64,000 nucleotides of DNA from Armillaria gallica (Eukaryota > Basidiomycota > Agaricomycetes > Agaricales > Physalacriaceae), in the NCBI GenBank assembly GCA_037576215.1, contig JBANDB010000014.1:1364001-1428000 (forward strand). Reading direction: 5' to 3'. Position numbers and translations under genes: made by a program. Positions within the stretch are counted from its first letter, which is position 1; each line of letters starts with the position of its first letter. Shown piece by piece: positions 1 through 11,396 of this stretch. The notes beneath the pieces were generated by a model. That model ran no database searches. It was not told the origin of the DNA and saw only the letters and a list, made by a program, of their open reading frames with translations.

Positions 1-690
1 AGCGTACAGTCCCATCCAGCCTAGGGGCTGCTTTAATGCCGTCAGTTCATCTGTTAATCATAGTCAGATGGCGCTTGCACTTTCGCGTAATAGATGCCCC
101 ACATCTGACTGTGTCGGAGAACACTGTGGCATTCACACAAAGGAATTTGCCACATGCAGAATCACCGTGAAGTGCGTGAACCCGATAGAAAAATGTCAGC
201 CACAGATAAATCCATGAAAGAATCAAGGATGTCGGATGGTTCATACTGGGAACGAGGGTTGACACGACGCAGGGAATCATTCATCAAGAGAGGCACTGTT
301 CTTTATAGCGCTTAAGAATGCGATCATCTTACCACACATGCGCAGGCCGGAGGTAAAATCCCAGGAGACTGGAAATATTCCCGCACACCGGCATGCCGTT
401 CCCACCGTCCTATGGTCCTGTGAGAGCCACAGGAACAGAAAGCCGCTCAACGGGTTCATGTCAAGATACATAGGTTTAACAATACATGGGTAGATATCTA
501 GTAAAACATTAGCCAAGATTAGCTGTTAACTGGATATTGAATTGTTGAAAGTATACTCATGCAGAAAGATAAGAAAATAAAAACACTCCCGCACCTAATA
601 CATAAATTTGACACCTTAACACGCGAGAATAACGTCAATTACTACCGTGAGAAAAAGGATCACACGGTTACCTTCAGGATGCCGAGTGCT
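1..690. other. No recognisable gene
   Basis: Only short overlapping open frames without family resemblance or consistent splice structure are visible on either strand. This is downstream of the broken NYN-domain gene. Nothing supportable was found. Confidence 0.5.
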
Positions 691-2151
691 CTATTGGACC
701 ACGACACATCCATACCAATCTGTACGAAGGCCTATCCAGGCGCCTCCTTCCATTCCACCCAGTTCCACAATACCTTCGGACTCGGCCAGGGCCACGATAT
801 TGTCCGAATTTCTCCACTCCAGCTTTCTTGTAAATGGCCTTATCTAACTTGACCAGCTCGATAGCGATAGTGGAACGGAAAGGGCGAGATGTGCCATTGA
901 GGCGATGGACCTCCAAAAGTCTCACAAGGCCCAGGAATCGTGGAGGAGGTACCTTGTGGGACACGGACTGGGCTAGTGCAGATGGATGTACTGGAGGAAA
1001 CAAGGGAGTGGAGATAGAGGGTAAGGTCGACGGAACTTGGCGTTAGTCCCGATACAGCGGGAGGTACTAGAATGGGCGATGTCGCAATGTATCCTGGCGC
1101 AATTGAAGGAAACTGTACTGGTGTCGATAAATTTCGGACGGGCTGTGCTCTTTGAGGTGATTGACACCAGGGGTTTGTGGAGAGGGGTGTAGGTCTGGTT
1201 ACAGTGCTTGTTGGCCGGATTGTAGCACCTGGTCAGGCGGCTGGAGTGGAACCTGGGTAACTGGCGGCGGATGAGCAGTGTAAGTCGGTGCAGGAGTAGA
1301 ACTGTCTATAGAATCAGGAGTTTGAGTCCTGCGAATGGGATCAGCAGAACGGGAGCGATTGTTTGTGTCAAGGGGAGTAGGCTTTGGTGGATTGGTGGGG
1401 ACGGGTGAGGGTGACTTTGCTTGGGATGGCTGTGGCGAATCGGTAGTGCCAATTTTCACTGGCTGTGTCGGCGGAGAGGCAGCAGGAGCAGAATTTGGGG
1501 GACATGGAGGTGACTCTGTCTTCGTTCGATCTGGTGCAACCTGCCTGAGGAGTCGAGGCTTCCAAACCTATCTTCTGCATGATTGCTGTATTCCAGTCTA
1601 TACACATTGATGCATGAGCTGTCAAACTGGCGTGCGGCGACGGGACTGAAGGTGAGATCACCACGACGTGAAACTGGCGCAGACGAAGAACGGCGACCGC
1701 GTACGCAAAGTCCCGGTCTCCAGTTATTAACACGATCGTCGTGGAGGGCTGCGGGTTATCAAATGCATATGCAAGCATGTCCACTGATATAGTGAGAAAG
1801 TATACAAGTTGCATGTTGAGAGGCGCTCACCAATGATCATCTGGTCGGCGACGTTCTTCCTCCCCATGTGTGGCGTGTCAGTCATTGAGACACCAGACAG
1901 CTGTAACTCAGAGCGAAGACATGACCCTCGTTGGCCTGCTGATTGCTCCGACACATCTACATATGCCTTGAAAAGCTTGATAGGACCGAATTGCTGTACG
2001 CAATTCCGTATGCTACTAGCAAGGTCATACCCCGAGGCACCAGAAGGCGCTGAACAATTCTCTATTCAGAATTTAGTCACCGTTCACGTATTATGCACAG
2101 ATATTACACACCAAAATCCCAGAAGATGGCCACACGGTCAGACACTTGCAT
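691..2151 (-). pseudogene. NYN-domain (limkain/MARF1-type) protein, frame-broken
   Basis: NYN domains are PIN-like RNase folds. The N-terminus is well preserved: the start at 2151 gives a short exon ending in FWDFE, split by a 50-nt intron (2111-2062) inside the GAG codon; then come a segment with GRKNVADQMII, another intron, and DMLAYAFDNPQPSTTIVLI followed by TGDRDFAYAVAVLRLR. The acidic residues of WDFEN, the ADQ segment and TGDRD are the expected active-site positions. A proline/serine linker follows, then a C-terminal helical segment (PPRFLGLVRLLEVHR to AGVEKFGQY) and a tail ALAESEGIVELGGMEGGAW that resemble the C-terminal half of agaricomycete NYN proteins. The frame breaks near 1580, near 1200, near 990 and at about 796 (one extra base before GTGGCC), with no plausible introns at these points. 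Either the gene is decaying or the sequence has indel errors. The NYN identity is firm; the intactness is not. Confidence 0.6.
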
Positions 2152-2425
2152 GATGAGAGTAAGAGAATGAGTTGTCGCCCTTACTTCGAACAATTAATGG
2201 AGGAGGGGGATTGCCGACCTACAAATCACGGGGGCGTTGAACTTTCTCACCTTCTTAAGCACTGCCGTTGTGCACCTTCTGTGCAGAAGGTGACTTGTTC
2301 GTCCTGCCACACGAAGCTATACATAGTGATGCTTCACGGAGATTCGAATTTTATGGTACTCAAGAGGCCATTGTCGCGAATAACGTGCAGAAGAGTTGGT
2401 ATTGCAGCGGCAGGGTCTATATCGA

Positions 2426-2765
2426 TTACATCCGTTTTCCTAGTCTTGCAAGGTGGAAATTAATAGCAGGCCTATGCGTCTGCCTTTTCGGAGGCTTTCG
2501 GTAGTTTTCAGCCTACAGCTTTGAAATGAGGTATAGGCGACGCACCGTCACCCTCATGCAATGTAACAGGTTTTCTGCAGCAGCCCGACATGTACCCATG
2601 GACTGTATGTCCTTGGAGGCTGCCCAGCAACCCAGCATGGCCGCAAGCTGCACGCCGCACATACCATCCATTTGGCCTACGAAACATGAGAGCAGATCGC
2701 GATAAGCAAAGAAAGTACACACGTTTTCGCGGACGAACTTTGAGTTCCCTAATGTGAACGCCCAT
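2426..2765 (-). CDS. MRP10: Mitochondrial small-subunit ribosomal protein Mrp10 (mS37)
   Basis: Small twin CX9C (CHCH) protein of the mitochondrial small ribosomal subunit, imported into mitochondria. Three exons (2723-2765, 2552-2676, 2426-2512) give about 84 residues. Exon 1 starts MGVHIRELKVRPRKR. Exon 2 carries both cysteine pairs, CGVQLAAMLGC and CRAAAENLLHC, each exactly C-nine residues-C, with the family motif MLGCWAA. Exon 3 ends HRPAINFHLARLGKRM, the typical Mrp10 tail. The introns are short (46 and 39 nt); reading through intron 2 would stop the protein before the conserved tail, which supports splicing. It lies head-to-head with the ubiquitin-conjugating enzyme gene, about 415 bp apart. 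Confidence 0.88.
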
Positions 2766-3181
2766 CTTCAGCTGTAATAGAGTAGTTCAGGTGGATGAAA
2801 GGCGAGTAGGGACCGCAATGCCTTGGCGATGTCGTCGCACGATGATGGTGAAAAACAAAGGTTAGGGTTGCGGTCCGGAACGGTCCGTTTGTTGTATCAC
2901 GGTATCTTGTTTTGACTCTTCTGCCCTCGCTGAACAGACTTATATCCACCGCCGTTTGTTATTTTCATGCACCGAATAAAGGCAGGATAACCATTTGAGT
3001 ACGTTGGGACGACGGACAGCAGACAGCCTCTAACTGGGCGGATCAATATTACCGGCCTACGTTCCGATTCTGCCACGTTGTATATACAAGTATCATCAAC
3101 CCGTTGTCTTGACTTATACATCTACCAGCACCCTACCTACATATCGCCCAGCTACCTGAATTTCACTGATTCATTGCTTCA
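2766..3181. promoter_or_regulatory. Divergent intergenic region between MRP10 and UBC6-like gene
   Basis: About 415 bp between two divergent start codons. It must hold both promoters, but no specific element could be identified. No credible coding segment was seen. Confidence 0.35.
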
Positions 3182-4351
3182 ATGTCAGCACTCAATAAGA
3201 ACAACTCGGGTCTGTATTCAGTTCTGTATAGAGGCGGGATCGCTCATATCTCGCTTAAGCTGTGAAGCGCATCATGCAGGAGGCTCGAGAGCTATCCAAT
3301 GACCCCTCCACAGACTATGCTGCAGGACCTTTGGAAGTTCGTATTCACACTTGTTCTTGCGCCTGCGAGTGTTGACCGGTTGTCCAGGACGATATCTTTG
3401 CAAGTTTATATATGCCTAATCATTACTGTGGCGGCTTACCATTCAGTCCAGGAATGGCACTGCACATTACGAGGTCCTGCGGGAACAGAGTTCGAGGGTG
3501 GTCTCTATCATGTTCGCATTCTATTGCCCGCAGAATATCCTTTCCGCCCCCCATCGCTAATGATTCTCACGCCCAACGGCCGCTTCGAATTGAATACCAA
3601 GGTGAGTCGTGGGCTTTATATTGCGGCAAAACGGATATTTTACGCGTTCTAGATATGCATAAGCTTCACGAACTGTGAGCCAACAGCTTCGTGTCGAGAA
3701 TTATGATGCTTACAATCATTACAGACCATGAGGAGCTGTGGCAACCTGCCTGGGGTGTACGGACCGGTAAGAGTTTGCAATGGAATACAGAGATTTGGTT
3801 GCACTCAGCTTGATCGGTAGCAATCTTGGGTCTTCAAGGTTTCTTCCCCCTGAAAGGTCAGGCTGCTGCAGGTGTCGGATCTGTTGAATACCCTGCCTCA
3901 GAAAGAAGGAGGCTAGCCGCATTGTATGTTAGATCACTGGCATGGGTTCTGGCTCGCTGAATTCTTACATCCGTCCCGCAGATCTCGGGACTGGGTCTGC
4001 CCGCACTGTCAGCAGTCAAATCTCGACATACTTCCTGACCCACCAACCGGTCAGGAGAATGGACCCAGCTCCTCTATTCCTCCTCCCGTAGAATTGACGC
4101 TAGCAGCACTGCCGGAACATAATGATGCTTCTTCGATGAACTCTGTGGGTCCTCAATCAGAAGAAGCAGAAGACGAAGTTGCGCAAGAGACCTTTCTATC
4201 AGTGACAGAAAGGATTCCTTCCCCTACTATTCCCGAGCACAACGCGAATGGTCTATCCCCACAACCGCGTCGACCCCCCGTTTTATTGGATACTGCGATA
4301 TGTTTCCTCCTTGTATTGGTTTTTGCTTTGCTTTGTAGGAAGATGATATAG
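3182..4351 (+). CDS. UBC6: Tail-anchored ubiquitin-conjugating enzyme E2 (Ubc6/UBE2J type)
   Basis: E2 enzyme of ER-associated degradation, anchored in the ER membrane by its C-terminus. Eight exons (3182-3209, 3260-3336, 3388-3399, 3452-3601, 3653-3674, 3725-3766, 3821-3923, 3982-4351) join in frame to 267 residues. It starts MSALNKNNSAVKRIMQEAR; the E2 core includes FEWHCTLRGPAGTEFEGG, LLPAEYPFRPPS and LTPNGRFELNTK, then the active-site segment ICISF, whose cysteine codon (3656-3658) lies in a 22-nt exon. The UBE2J-type HEELWQPAWGVRTA follows. The C-terminal part is a proline/acid-rich linker and a single hydrophobic helix (AICFLLVLVFALLCRKM), the tail anchor. Exon 3 is only 12 nt (codes DDIF) and the next intron (3400-3451) starts GC, not GT. 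Confidence 0.9.
3388..3399 (+). other. 12-nt microexon of the UBC6-like gene
   Basis: Codes Asp-Asp-Ile-Phe. It lies between a 51-nt GT-AG intron (3337-3387) and a 52-nt GC-AG intron (3400-3451). Including it restores the E2 family pattern in which this acidic tetrapeptide precedes EWH; skipping it keeps the frame but deletes four conserved residues. Confidence 0.75.
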
Positions 4352-4618
4352 AAACCAACGTGCTTGTGTACCTTTTGAAGTCTAGAATGGAATTTGTGCC
4401 AAGTCCTAAATTCGGCAGAGATGAAATTCAGTCGGCGGGAGACAGGGTGTACTGTGCAACGGCAAAATGGAATATTGAAACTTGATCGAGCTGCACAGTG
4501 CGCAATATATAGGCTTACATAGGACATGTCTCGTCTCAGATATACCCTCATTCTTCACATCAGCTAGTCTGCGAATTCGACTATATACGCGAGCCGGGCC
4601 TCTTTTTCTTCCTTAATC

Positions 4619-5071
4619 ATGTCTTGCCGTTCATCTTCCTCTACTCCCTCGAATACTTCTGACACTGGCACATACGCCCACCCTTCACAAAGCCGGAGGC
4701 CAACGCACGATCTTGGTCGGAGGCAGAGCCGGACCCCGTCCAACCGTCACCAAAAATCGATGCACATGCCTATCCCCCCCTCCCTTCTGCAATCACCTCT
4801 TCTCAATTCGCCCAATAGCATCTTTCAGAGAGCCATCTCGCCCCGTACACCTACTGCAGAGGACGAGCAGTGGTTGCAGGACACTGTTCCAGCAACTCCC
4901 ACCACAGGAAGGAAGAGTAGTATGGATTCGGTTGACTCGTCCTCGTCCTCCCTTTCGAGGGGGCCTTCATTATCAGAGCAACAAGCGCTCCACCGCGCAG
5001 CAGAGTTGCGCATCACTTCCCCTCCAACACTACCTTCGCCTCCGCTCATACACGTCCGCCGCGAGGCGTAG
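4619..5071 (+). CDS. Hypothetical serine/proline-rich disordered protein
   Basis: Uninterrupted 150-codon frame starting at an ATG after a pyrimidine-rich stretch. The product is dominated by Ser, Pro and Thr with basic patches (RRPTHDLGRRQSRTPSNR) and a more ordered-looking short segment AEDEQWLQDTVPATP. There is no signal peptide, membrane segment or known domain. The overlapping frame at 4713-5078 has less coherent composition and is treated as a shadow. It could be a regulatory phosphoprotein, but that is only composition-based. Support is the length, a clean start and lack of introns. Confidence 0.5.
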   Translation: MSCRSSSSTPSNTSDTGTYAHPSQSRRPTHDLGRRQSRTPSNRHQKSMHMPIPPSLLQSPLLNSPNSIFQRAISPRTPTAEDEQWLQDTVPATPTTGRKSSMDSVDSSSSSLSRGPSLSEQQALHRAAELRITSPPTLPSPPLIHVRREA

Positions 5072-5390
5072 GCAGTAGCCGACGACTGATCGAGCGACGA
5101 TATTCTGAACGCACGCTAGATACATGCGCGTACATCACACAGCACACGCCGATTTTGCACGCCGTCATCCAGCATCCACATCAGCCAATATCTTTTCGCG
5201 CTCCAGAATCGTAATTATACCCTATCGTCACATAACAGATTACTTACATTGACTGTATCATTACATTTACTTGGGTTTCGGGTCATTTGGGCATGTATTG
5301 ACGGGTCATACTTTATTTTGAGAATAGTTTACACGGGCTGGAAGAGAGAGCAGAGAAGGTACTTGATCCGGTACTGAATAGAACGCACAA
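5072..5390. other. Intergenic, converging gene ends
   Basis: The 3' sides of the serine-rich orphan (plus) and SF3A1 (minus) meet here. AT-rich stretches fit 3' UTRs. No coding segment was seen. Confidence 0.4.
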
Positions 5391-8014
5391 TCACTTCTTC
5401 TTCGCCGGACTGACACTAAGCATAAGCAACTCTTCGTCTTCCATGTTGTAGACCGCTATTGAGCTAGAGTTAGTAAGCATCTTCCCTGCGTACGACAGCC
5501 TCATCCTAGATATGGGTACCGAGATGCCGGTATGCTGAATACGGTCACGTAGTGTCGAAACCAAGAGATTCAATGGGAGATCAGGAACTGTGACAGTAGA
5601 ACCATCGAGTTTCCACTCTGGTCTCGAAGTGTCGTTAGGCAGCTGTACCTGCAGCGATATAGGATACTGCATGAAATGCATTCAGTATTAAAGATCTTAC
5701 CCTAACAACGCTGAAACTCTTACCGGATGCATTGCGATCCAATCGTCTTCAGAATACATTTGACTTCCAGGTACCTTGGCAACCTTTTGACGTTTGGCTG
5801 GCGGGATTTCATCAACGACGCCCTCCATTTCATCTGCAGACCGAACCATCCCGGCTTGAGCCTGCAGCGTACTATTAGCCGCGGCCAGTGCAGCCATTCT
5901 GGTCGGATGCACGCCAGCAGGGGGCGGCTGGTACCCGAATGGCTGTGCGGCATCCATGCCTTGATAATGGAGTGGCGGCAACATGACCGGTGGTGGCTGG
6001 TACATTGACGCCGGCTGAGGACCTGATGACACAGTGGCCGCAGAGTAAGATGCACTGCTTGAACCTTGAGGGGGTGCTGGTAGAGAAGCTGGCGCTGGCG
6101 GCAGGGATGTTAGAGGTGGAGGGACAGCAGCAGGGCCTATGCCAGGACCGATGGCGTTTGCCTCTTGCCTATATATACAGATCAGCTTGAAATTCAACAC
6201 GTTGCAAGTATATCAGCTTACGGTCCGAGTCCTTTCGCGCGATGGATAGCAGCAATCTGCTCATCGAAATTGACGTTCGTGGAGTATTTGTCAAGGGTGT
6301 TGGCCTTGGAATTGGTATGACCGTCCCAAACGACTTTCTCTCTCTCCTTCCGCCGCTCACGCTCCTCCTCCTCCTCCCTCTTGCGACGTTCTTCATCCGC
6401 TTCTGCACCGAAGATATCCACACGGGTACGTGCAAGGTTCTTCAACGAAGAGACAACGTTTGCGCCTCTCTGCAATTCTGAAGACTGTGCCTTGCGTGCT
6501 TCCAATGCATCTCGCTGCTCCTTCCAACGAGGATCAAGTAGTTCAATACGCATATGTTCCTGTAGCTCGTCGACAGGTATTTGCTGCCCACAGATTGAAC
6601 AAGTAGTCATCGCCGTCTTGGAGTTCTTTGAGCCGACTATGATGTGTTGTCAGTAAAAGCCACAGACGAAAATGAGGGTTGACCCACGTTTAGGAACATA
6701 ATCTGTTCGAATCTTCATGGGCCCGGCTGTATTGGACGAAGCTTGCATTGCCTTTGCCCTCTCGATTTCCCGTAGTCTCTGCTCCTCCTCACGACGCTTA
6801 CGCTCTTCCGCCTCGCCCTCGTCATCACTCTCCTCCATAGCAGCATCATCGTCACCACCTCCAATGCCAGCATTACCGACTGCTGCTGCTGCTTCCGCCT
6901 CTGCTGCCGCCTGTCGAGCTCTGTGGGCCTCAACGTCGTCTACAGTATTCTCCATGATCATTGCGGCCATTCTCTTTTGCGCAAGAGTCATGCTCTCGAC
7001 CTCTTGAACGCTCATAGGTGGTGGCAATTCAGTATTTGCGTCCGCGGCCGTGAACTCAATTGTTTGAACAATAGCATAGTCATGCCAATCAATTTCTGCG
7101 AATGCAACTGTTCCCAAAAGAGTGAATATTGAACAAAATCTAAGGAACGAATACCCACTTCGTTCGGCCTCCTGGTCATCTTGGCGCTTCTTATCCTTTT
7201 CACGTTTGGTCCTTTCCCATTTAGCATGTCGTTTGGCAATTTCGAGTGTCCTCCATCGCGCCCCCTCGGAAGTGCGGCTCTTCAACTGTTCCAGCATCTC
7301 CTTGTCAGGGAATAACACTTTGGTATACTGCTCCACCAACCGATTGAAATAGCCAAAGAGTGAGTGGTGGGGTCGTAAGAAGTCGAACTGGTAATTGCGT
7401 CCTTCTCGCATGGACAACGAACTGAGAAAACTGTGCCCTCGACGAGCAGTGAAAAGGGCGGTCATTTTTATGATATCACTACACCAGACAGCATCAGAAC
7501 TGGTTGTAAGGGCAACGAAAGAAACGTACAGGTCGATTGAAGTGACATTTGGCATGTCCAATGTAAATACTGGGGCGGGAGGCTCCAGTCCAATGTCCAA
7601 TATCTGAGGTTCTGTCGCTTCACCCTCTGTCCCCTTCTCTTCTTTTTCCTGAGTTGCTTCGCCAGACATGTCTCCTTGCAAGACCTTGTCCATTTTGTCC
7701 CGATAGTAAGCATGATATGGATCCGCTGGATTGAGGAAAGAGAATTTGGGATCGGAACGCTGGCCTTCGCGAATTTTATCCTCAAATTGGGGTGGATTGG
7801 CTGAGCGTGCAACGAATACGGCTGTTCTGTCAATCACGGCTGAAAGGAGAAGCTCGGTAAGAGAAATGAAAAGGGAAAGAGAGAGCCGCGTACACTTGAT
7901 TTCCGGTGGAGGGAGAATAAGACCGCTCGCAAATCTCGCGCCAGCCTGCTCCATCGAGATATCTCCGTTGCCGTTGACGTGCCCGTTGGCGACAGAATCG
8001 ATGAGGACACTCAT
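5391..8014 (-). CDS. SF3A1: Splicing factor 3A subunit 1 (SF3A1/Prp21)
   Basis: Subunit of the SF3a complex of the U2 snRNP, needed for branch-site recognition in the nucleus. The ATG at 8014 (MSVLIDSVANG) is preferred; the frame opens slightly upstream only through a TTG. Domains in order: first SURP (VFVARSANPPQFEDKIREG, then FSFLNPADPYHAYY); second SURP (ALFTARRGHSFLSSLSMREG, FDFLRPHHSLFGYFNRLVEQY); the PRP21-like region (EIDWHDYAIVQTIEF; LAQKRMAAMIMENT); a zinc-binding-like CSICGQQIPVDELQEHMRIE with LLDPRWKEQRD; a coiled RRKREEEEERERRKE stretch; a proline-rich linker; SEDDWIAMHP; and a C-terminal ubiquitin-like domain ending in KKK. Several introns of about 50-70 nt separate these pieces. 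Start codons of this gene and MRPL31 are only 99 bp apart. Confidence 0.93.
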
Positions 8015-8113
8015 TGTCGTCGTTATAGTCAATGAAGTTCAGTTGTGGTCGTGATTCAAGTCCAAGTCGAGCACGGGGAAAATATTTCTCACGACCTCTC
8101 TTTTCAAACCCTG
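8015..8113. promoter_or_regulatory. Short divergent promoter SF3A1 / MRPL31
   Basis: Ninety-nine base pairs separate the two divergent ATG codons (8014 minus, 8114 plus). Both genes must be transcribed from within or across this interval, making a shared bidirectional promoter likely. No specific binding site is claimed. Confidence 0.5.
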
Positions 8114-8592
8114 ATGTTCGGCGCCTTTCGAGCGACCCAGGTCAACCTTGGTGGTCTCCTCTGGTACGTTGTAGCGTTTTTTTAGGTGCATCTCCTAGCC
8201 ACTGATGACTTTACAAGGAAAATTCCATGGAGATTATCACACACCAGAAAGGCCAATGCTCGAGCAAGACTAAAGAAAGTCGATGCCGTTATTGAAGCTG
8301 TAAGGGCTAGTGGGGTTCAATGCAATGCACTTGTATGTCACCTACTTTTCCACTATGGACTTCGCTGAATGCTGCTGCCTGCTTACAGGACCAGGCCTTG
8401 GAGCTTCCGAAAGAACACGAAATGCCTGCACGCGACAAATACACCGTCTTCTCTCCTCATGCCAAAGGGTATAGAAAGGGTATACACAAAGTGCCCAAAT
8501 GGACAAGAGTGCGTAAAGGAACCTTTGTCTGCCAAAAGCAAACTAATAAATAGTCGCAGCTGACCCTTCGAACGAACCCCAAGGGATTCTAG
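8114..8592 (+). CDS. MRPL31: Mitochondrial large-subunit ribosomal protein Mrpl31 (mL60)
   Basis: Fungal mitoribosomal protein of the large subunit. Four exons (8114-8163, 8218-8332, 8389-8508, 8560-8592) give about 105 residues. Conserved segments: [20 protein letters not shown] and [19 protein letters not shown] at the N-terminus, then [32 protein letters not shown], and the tail [10 protein letters not shown]. The splice phase at the first intron rebuilds the Trp of GGLLWKIPWR, and the last 33-nt exon supplies the conserved C-terminus, which argues strongly for these joins. The basic composition fits an rRNA-binding protein. Confidence 0.9.
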
Positions 8593-8658
8593 CCATTATT
8601 CGCAGCTGTACTTTATCCAAAATACATATCACGACGACAAACACTAATATGGTGCCTA

Positions 8659-9811
8659 TCAAAATAGTACCACCTGTATCTTGCCCGCTTTCATTTGCTT
8701 GACGACCTGTGGACAGCCTAGAACCGTCCTCATGCACTCGTCCCGCGTTTCTGGTATGTCCAACAAACTTCGTCTCTTGGTGTCACGAAAAGTGACGTCC
8801 AATATGATGTGAGAGAGCGCGGACACTGTCAATGCGTCTGGAGTGTTTTTGTCAGTAAAAGAACGAGTAAAAGCAGAGAGCCTTATTCTACCTGTCTCGC
8901 ACAACAGCTTTCCAATTCTCCCGGGCGTACCTAAAGTTGTTATGAGATAAGAACAAACCGATCTCACGCTTGACTTACCGACAGCAGCGCCAACCTTTGT
9001 CCGCCGAAGGTAGGTAACATGCTCAGCCAACTTGAAATGCTTGGCAAAGAGCTTTGCTACCTCGCCACCCTTATCACCCCGCAGCCTCTTGTCCTTCAGA
9101 ACACGAGTAACATCAACAACACGCAGAGCCGCGCCCGTAACGAAGAGAAGTGTTGGTGATCCAGTAGCCTTGGATTTCTGTAGGAGTCGAGTTCGAAGGG
9201 ACGGAACAACTAAATGGCTCGTAAGTGCATGGACGCCACTGGAGATTGCAAGACATACCCTTAATGATGAATTCCACCAGTTTATCAAGGGTTCTTGGTT
9301 CTTGCCAAGACGTCGTGTCTGCTATTGCAGACTCTGAAATTTTGTTAAAACAAGCGTATCGAAGGTACAGATAAACTGACCTGGTACTGCTGTGGCTTCC
9401 AGTTCTATCGCGGACATATCCGGAAAAGTCTTCTTCTGCATTTCTGAAAGGTAGTTGGCAAGTTCGGAGATGGAATGCCCTGCGATGGAGTCAACAGCAA
9501 CAAGAGATCCAGGATTCTCCACCAGCTTCCGTTTCTAACGTAGAATAAATAAACAATTTTGAAAGACTTGTTATGACAGCTGGACGCACCTTTCGCTCTT
9601 TCAGTTTTTCCCTTCTTTTCCGCTTTTTTTCTACAGCTTGGGCGTTGCTAGGGCCAGCTTGGTCCCGTTGACCGTCCTCAGGCTGGCCCGCCGAGTCCCC
9701 TTCCTCTTCGCTAACAAAGTCTTGCGCGTCATCAACGTGAAACCCATCGTTTTCTTCCTCGGGTATGTCTAGAACGAAGTCGTCTTCGAGGTCGTCTCCT
9801 CCTTGATGCAT
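8659..9811 (-). CDS. CMS1: Ribosome-biogenesis protein Cms1 (CMSS1)
   Basis: Homologue of yeast Cms1/human CMSS1, linked to the small-subunit processome. The ATG at 9811 (MHQGGDDLEDDFVLDIPEEE) is chosen; the open frame extends a few codons further only through a GTG. The N-terminal third is acidic, then strongly basic (EKKRKRREKLKERK). The remainder has the helicase-like segments seen in the family without helicase ATPase motifs: LLFVTGAALRVVDVTRVLK, KLFAKHFKLAEHVTYLRR, GTPGRIGKLL, and HIILDVTFRDTKRRSLLDIP near the C-terminus. At least five introns are needed. The 5' end is about 260 bp from the divergent exonuclease gene. Confidence 0.82.
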
Positions 9812-10071
9812 GGTGGGGTAATAGTCGGTACTAGGCACTTCTAAAGACGGGACTTTCCTGGATTCAAGGATGCACGTGACTAGGGACGCAAAATTTGGCT
9901 TTGTGCGTCATCGGCCGATCAATAATTTTCCTTTCTGCCTGATGGATGCACTCTCTTAATTCTGGTATGCCATCGCCTTACAGCTTCCTATCAATACCCA
10001 CCTGGCTCTGGGACTTGATTGTACACTTTGATTCTATATACTGCCTCACTCTTATCTTCGCAACTATTGTA

Positions 10072-11227
10072 ATGTCGGGCCTCGCCTACCGTCACGTACC
10101 CCGCACTTTTTTCGCCACACCGCGTCTAAATCTTGCTGAAGGGAGAGCTGGACACGTAGGCCGACCGTCTAGTCCATCTAGGAATGCATCCTTGAAAGCT
10201 AGCCAACAGGCGTCTCCCCACCCAGGCCAAACGTATCCATTTCGAAAATCACAGCCGTATGATGCGTTTCTCGTTATGGACTTTGAGGCGACTTGCATAG
10301 CAACCTCACGATTTAATTATGCAAATGAGATTATTGTGAGACTTCATATACATCCAGTTCGCCAGTTCATCCTACTAATGAATATCAGGAGTTTCCTGTT
10401 GCATTACTTAAATGGGAAGACAAAACTCCCGATGGGACAGCTAGCCAACTATCCATTGTAGACGAATTCCGTTCATTCGTCAAATCTACATGGAAGCCCA
10501 TTCTCTCAGAATATTGCACAACTTTGACTGGAATAACACAAGTTCGTACTCCCGTACACCTACGACGCGCCCCAGTCTCAGTTTGATACAGGTACAAGTC
10601 GATGAAGCTCCATCGCTTTCGGAAGTGTTTTCGTTACTCAAAGTATTTATGGCAAAACATAAACTTATCGACAAGGATACGGAGCAAATTTTGACCCGTT
10701 TCTGTTGGTGTACGGATGGCCCGTGGGATATTCAAGATCTCTTGCTAAAAACATGTTTCATTTCCAAGGTCAGTAAGGAAATACATTTTCCATACGTCCT
10801 TTCTCAAACTTCAACGATAGACCCCCATGCCGGCTTGGATGCAAGGCAATGTACTTGATGTCAGAGCGCAAGTTACTTCTTGGATGCATGCCCAGGTAAG
10901 GCCGTCACTATCTCACAAACTGCTGTTTCTTAAGTCATGCAGAATCCAGGAAACCGACCCCGCCCCTTGGGCATTGTACGGCAGTTAAATGCTCTTGGGC
11001 TGTCAGACTTTGAAGGCAGCATGCATTCCGGGATTGACGTGAGAGAACCCATCATCGTGACGACGCTGGTACTGACGGGCATTCTGTAGGATACTCGCAA
11101 CATCGCTAGAATAGTCGTTGAGCTTGCGCGCAGAGGGGTTACTCTGAGACCAAATCTAGGCATAAATGTTCACCGCCGCTGGCCTTGGATGGGGAAGAAC
11201 GGCAAGGTTATCGAGGAGTACATTTAA
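10072..11227 (+). CDS. ERI1-like 3'-5' exoribonuclease (DEDDh)
   Basis: DEDDh-family exonuclease of the ERI1/ERI3/THEX group, which trims histone mRNA, small RNA or rRNA 3' ends. Motifs: Exo I FLVMDFEATC (D and E), FPVALLKWED, the WKPILSEYCTTLTGITQ segment typical of ERI1-like enzymes, Exo II in CTDGPWDIQ, and Exo III SGIDDTRNIARIVVELARRG. The histidine preceding the last Asp is supplied by SMHSGIDDTRN. Introns interrupt after ANEII, after TGITQ, after FISK, after WMHAQ and after SGID, all rejoining in frame, ending KNGKVIEEYI. The start is uncertain: ATG 10072 is used, but the frame is open back to 9946 and that extension has a hydrophobic stretch. No SAP domain was seen. Confidence 0.85.
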
Positions 11228-11396
11228 CCCTGTTGTAAATTGCAGAATTTTTACGCCACAGCATCATTTGGCGGCGTTATCAGGCTGATAGCAGTGTAAT
11301 CTATCTGTTGCTTGAAAGCAGTACATTTCGGATCCGTATTTCTACAAAAGTGCGGGCTAATTATTTAAGCTTGCCGAACCTTCTTAAATCTCAGCA

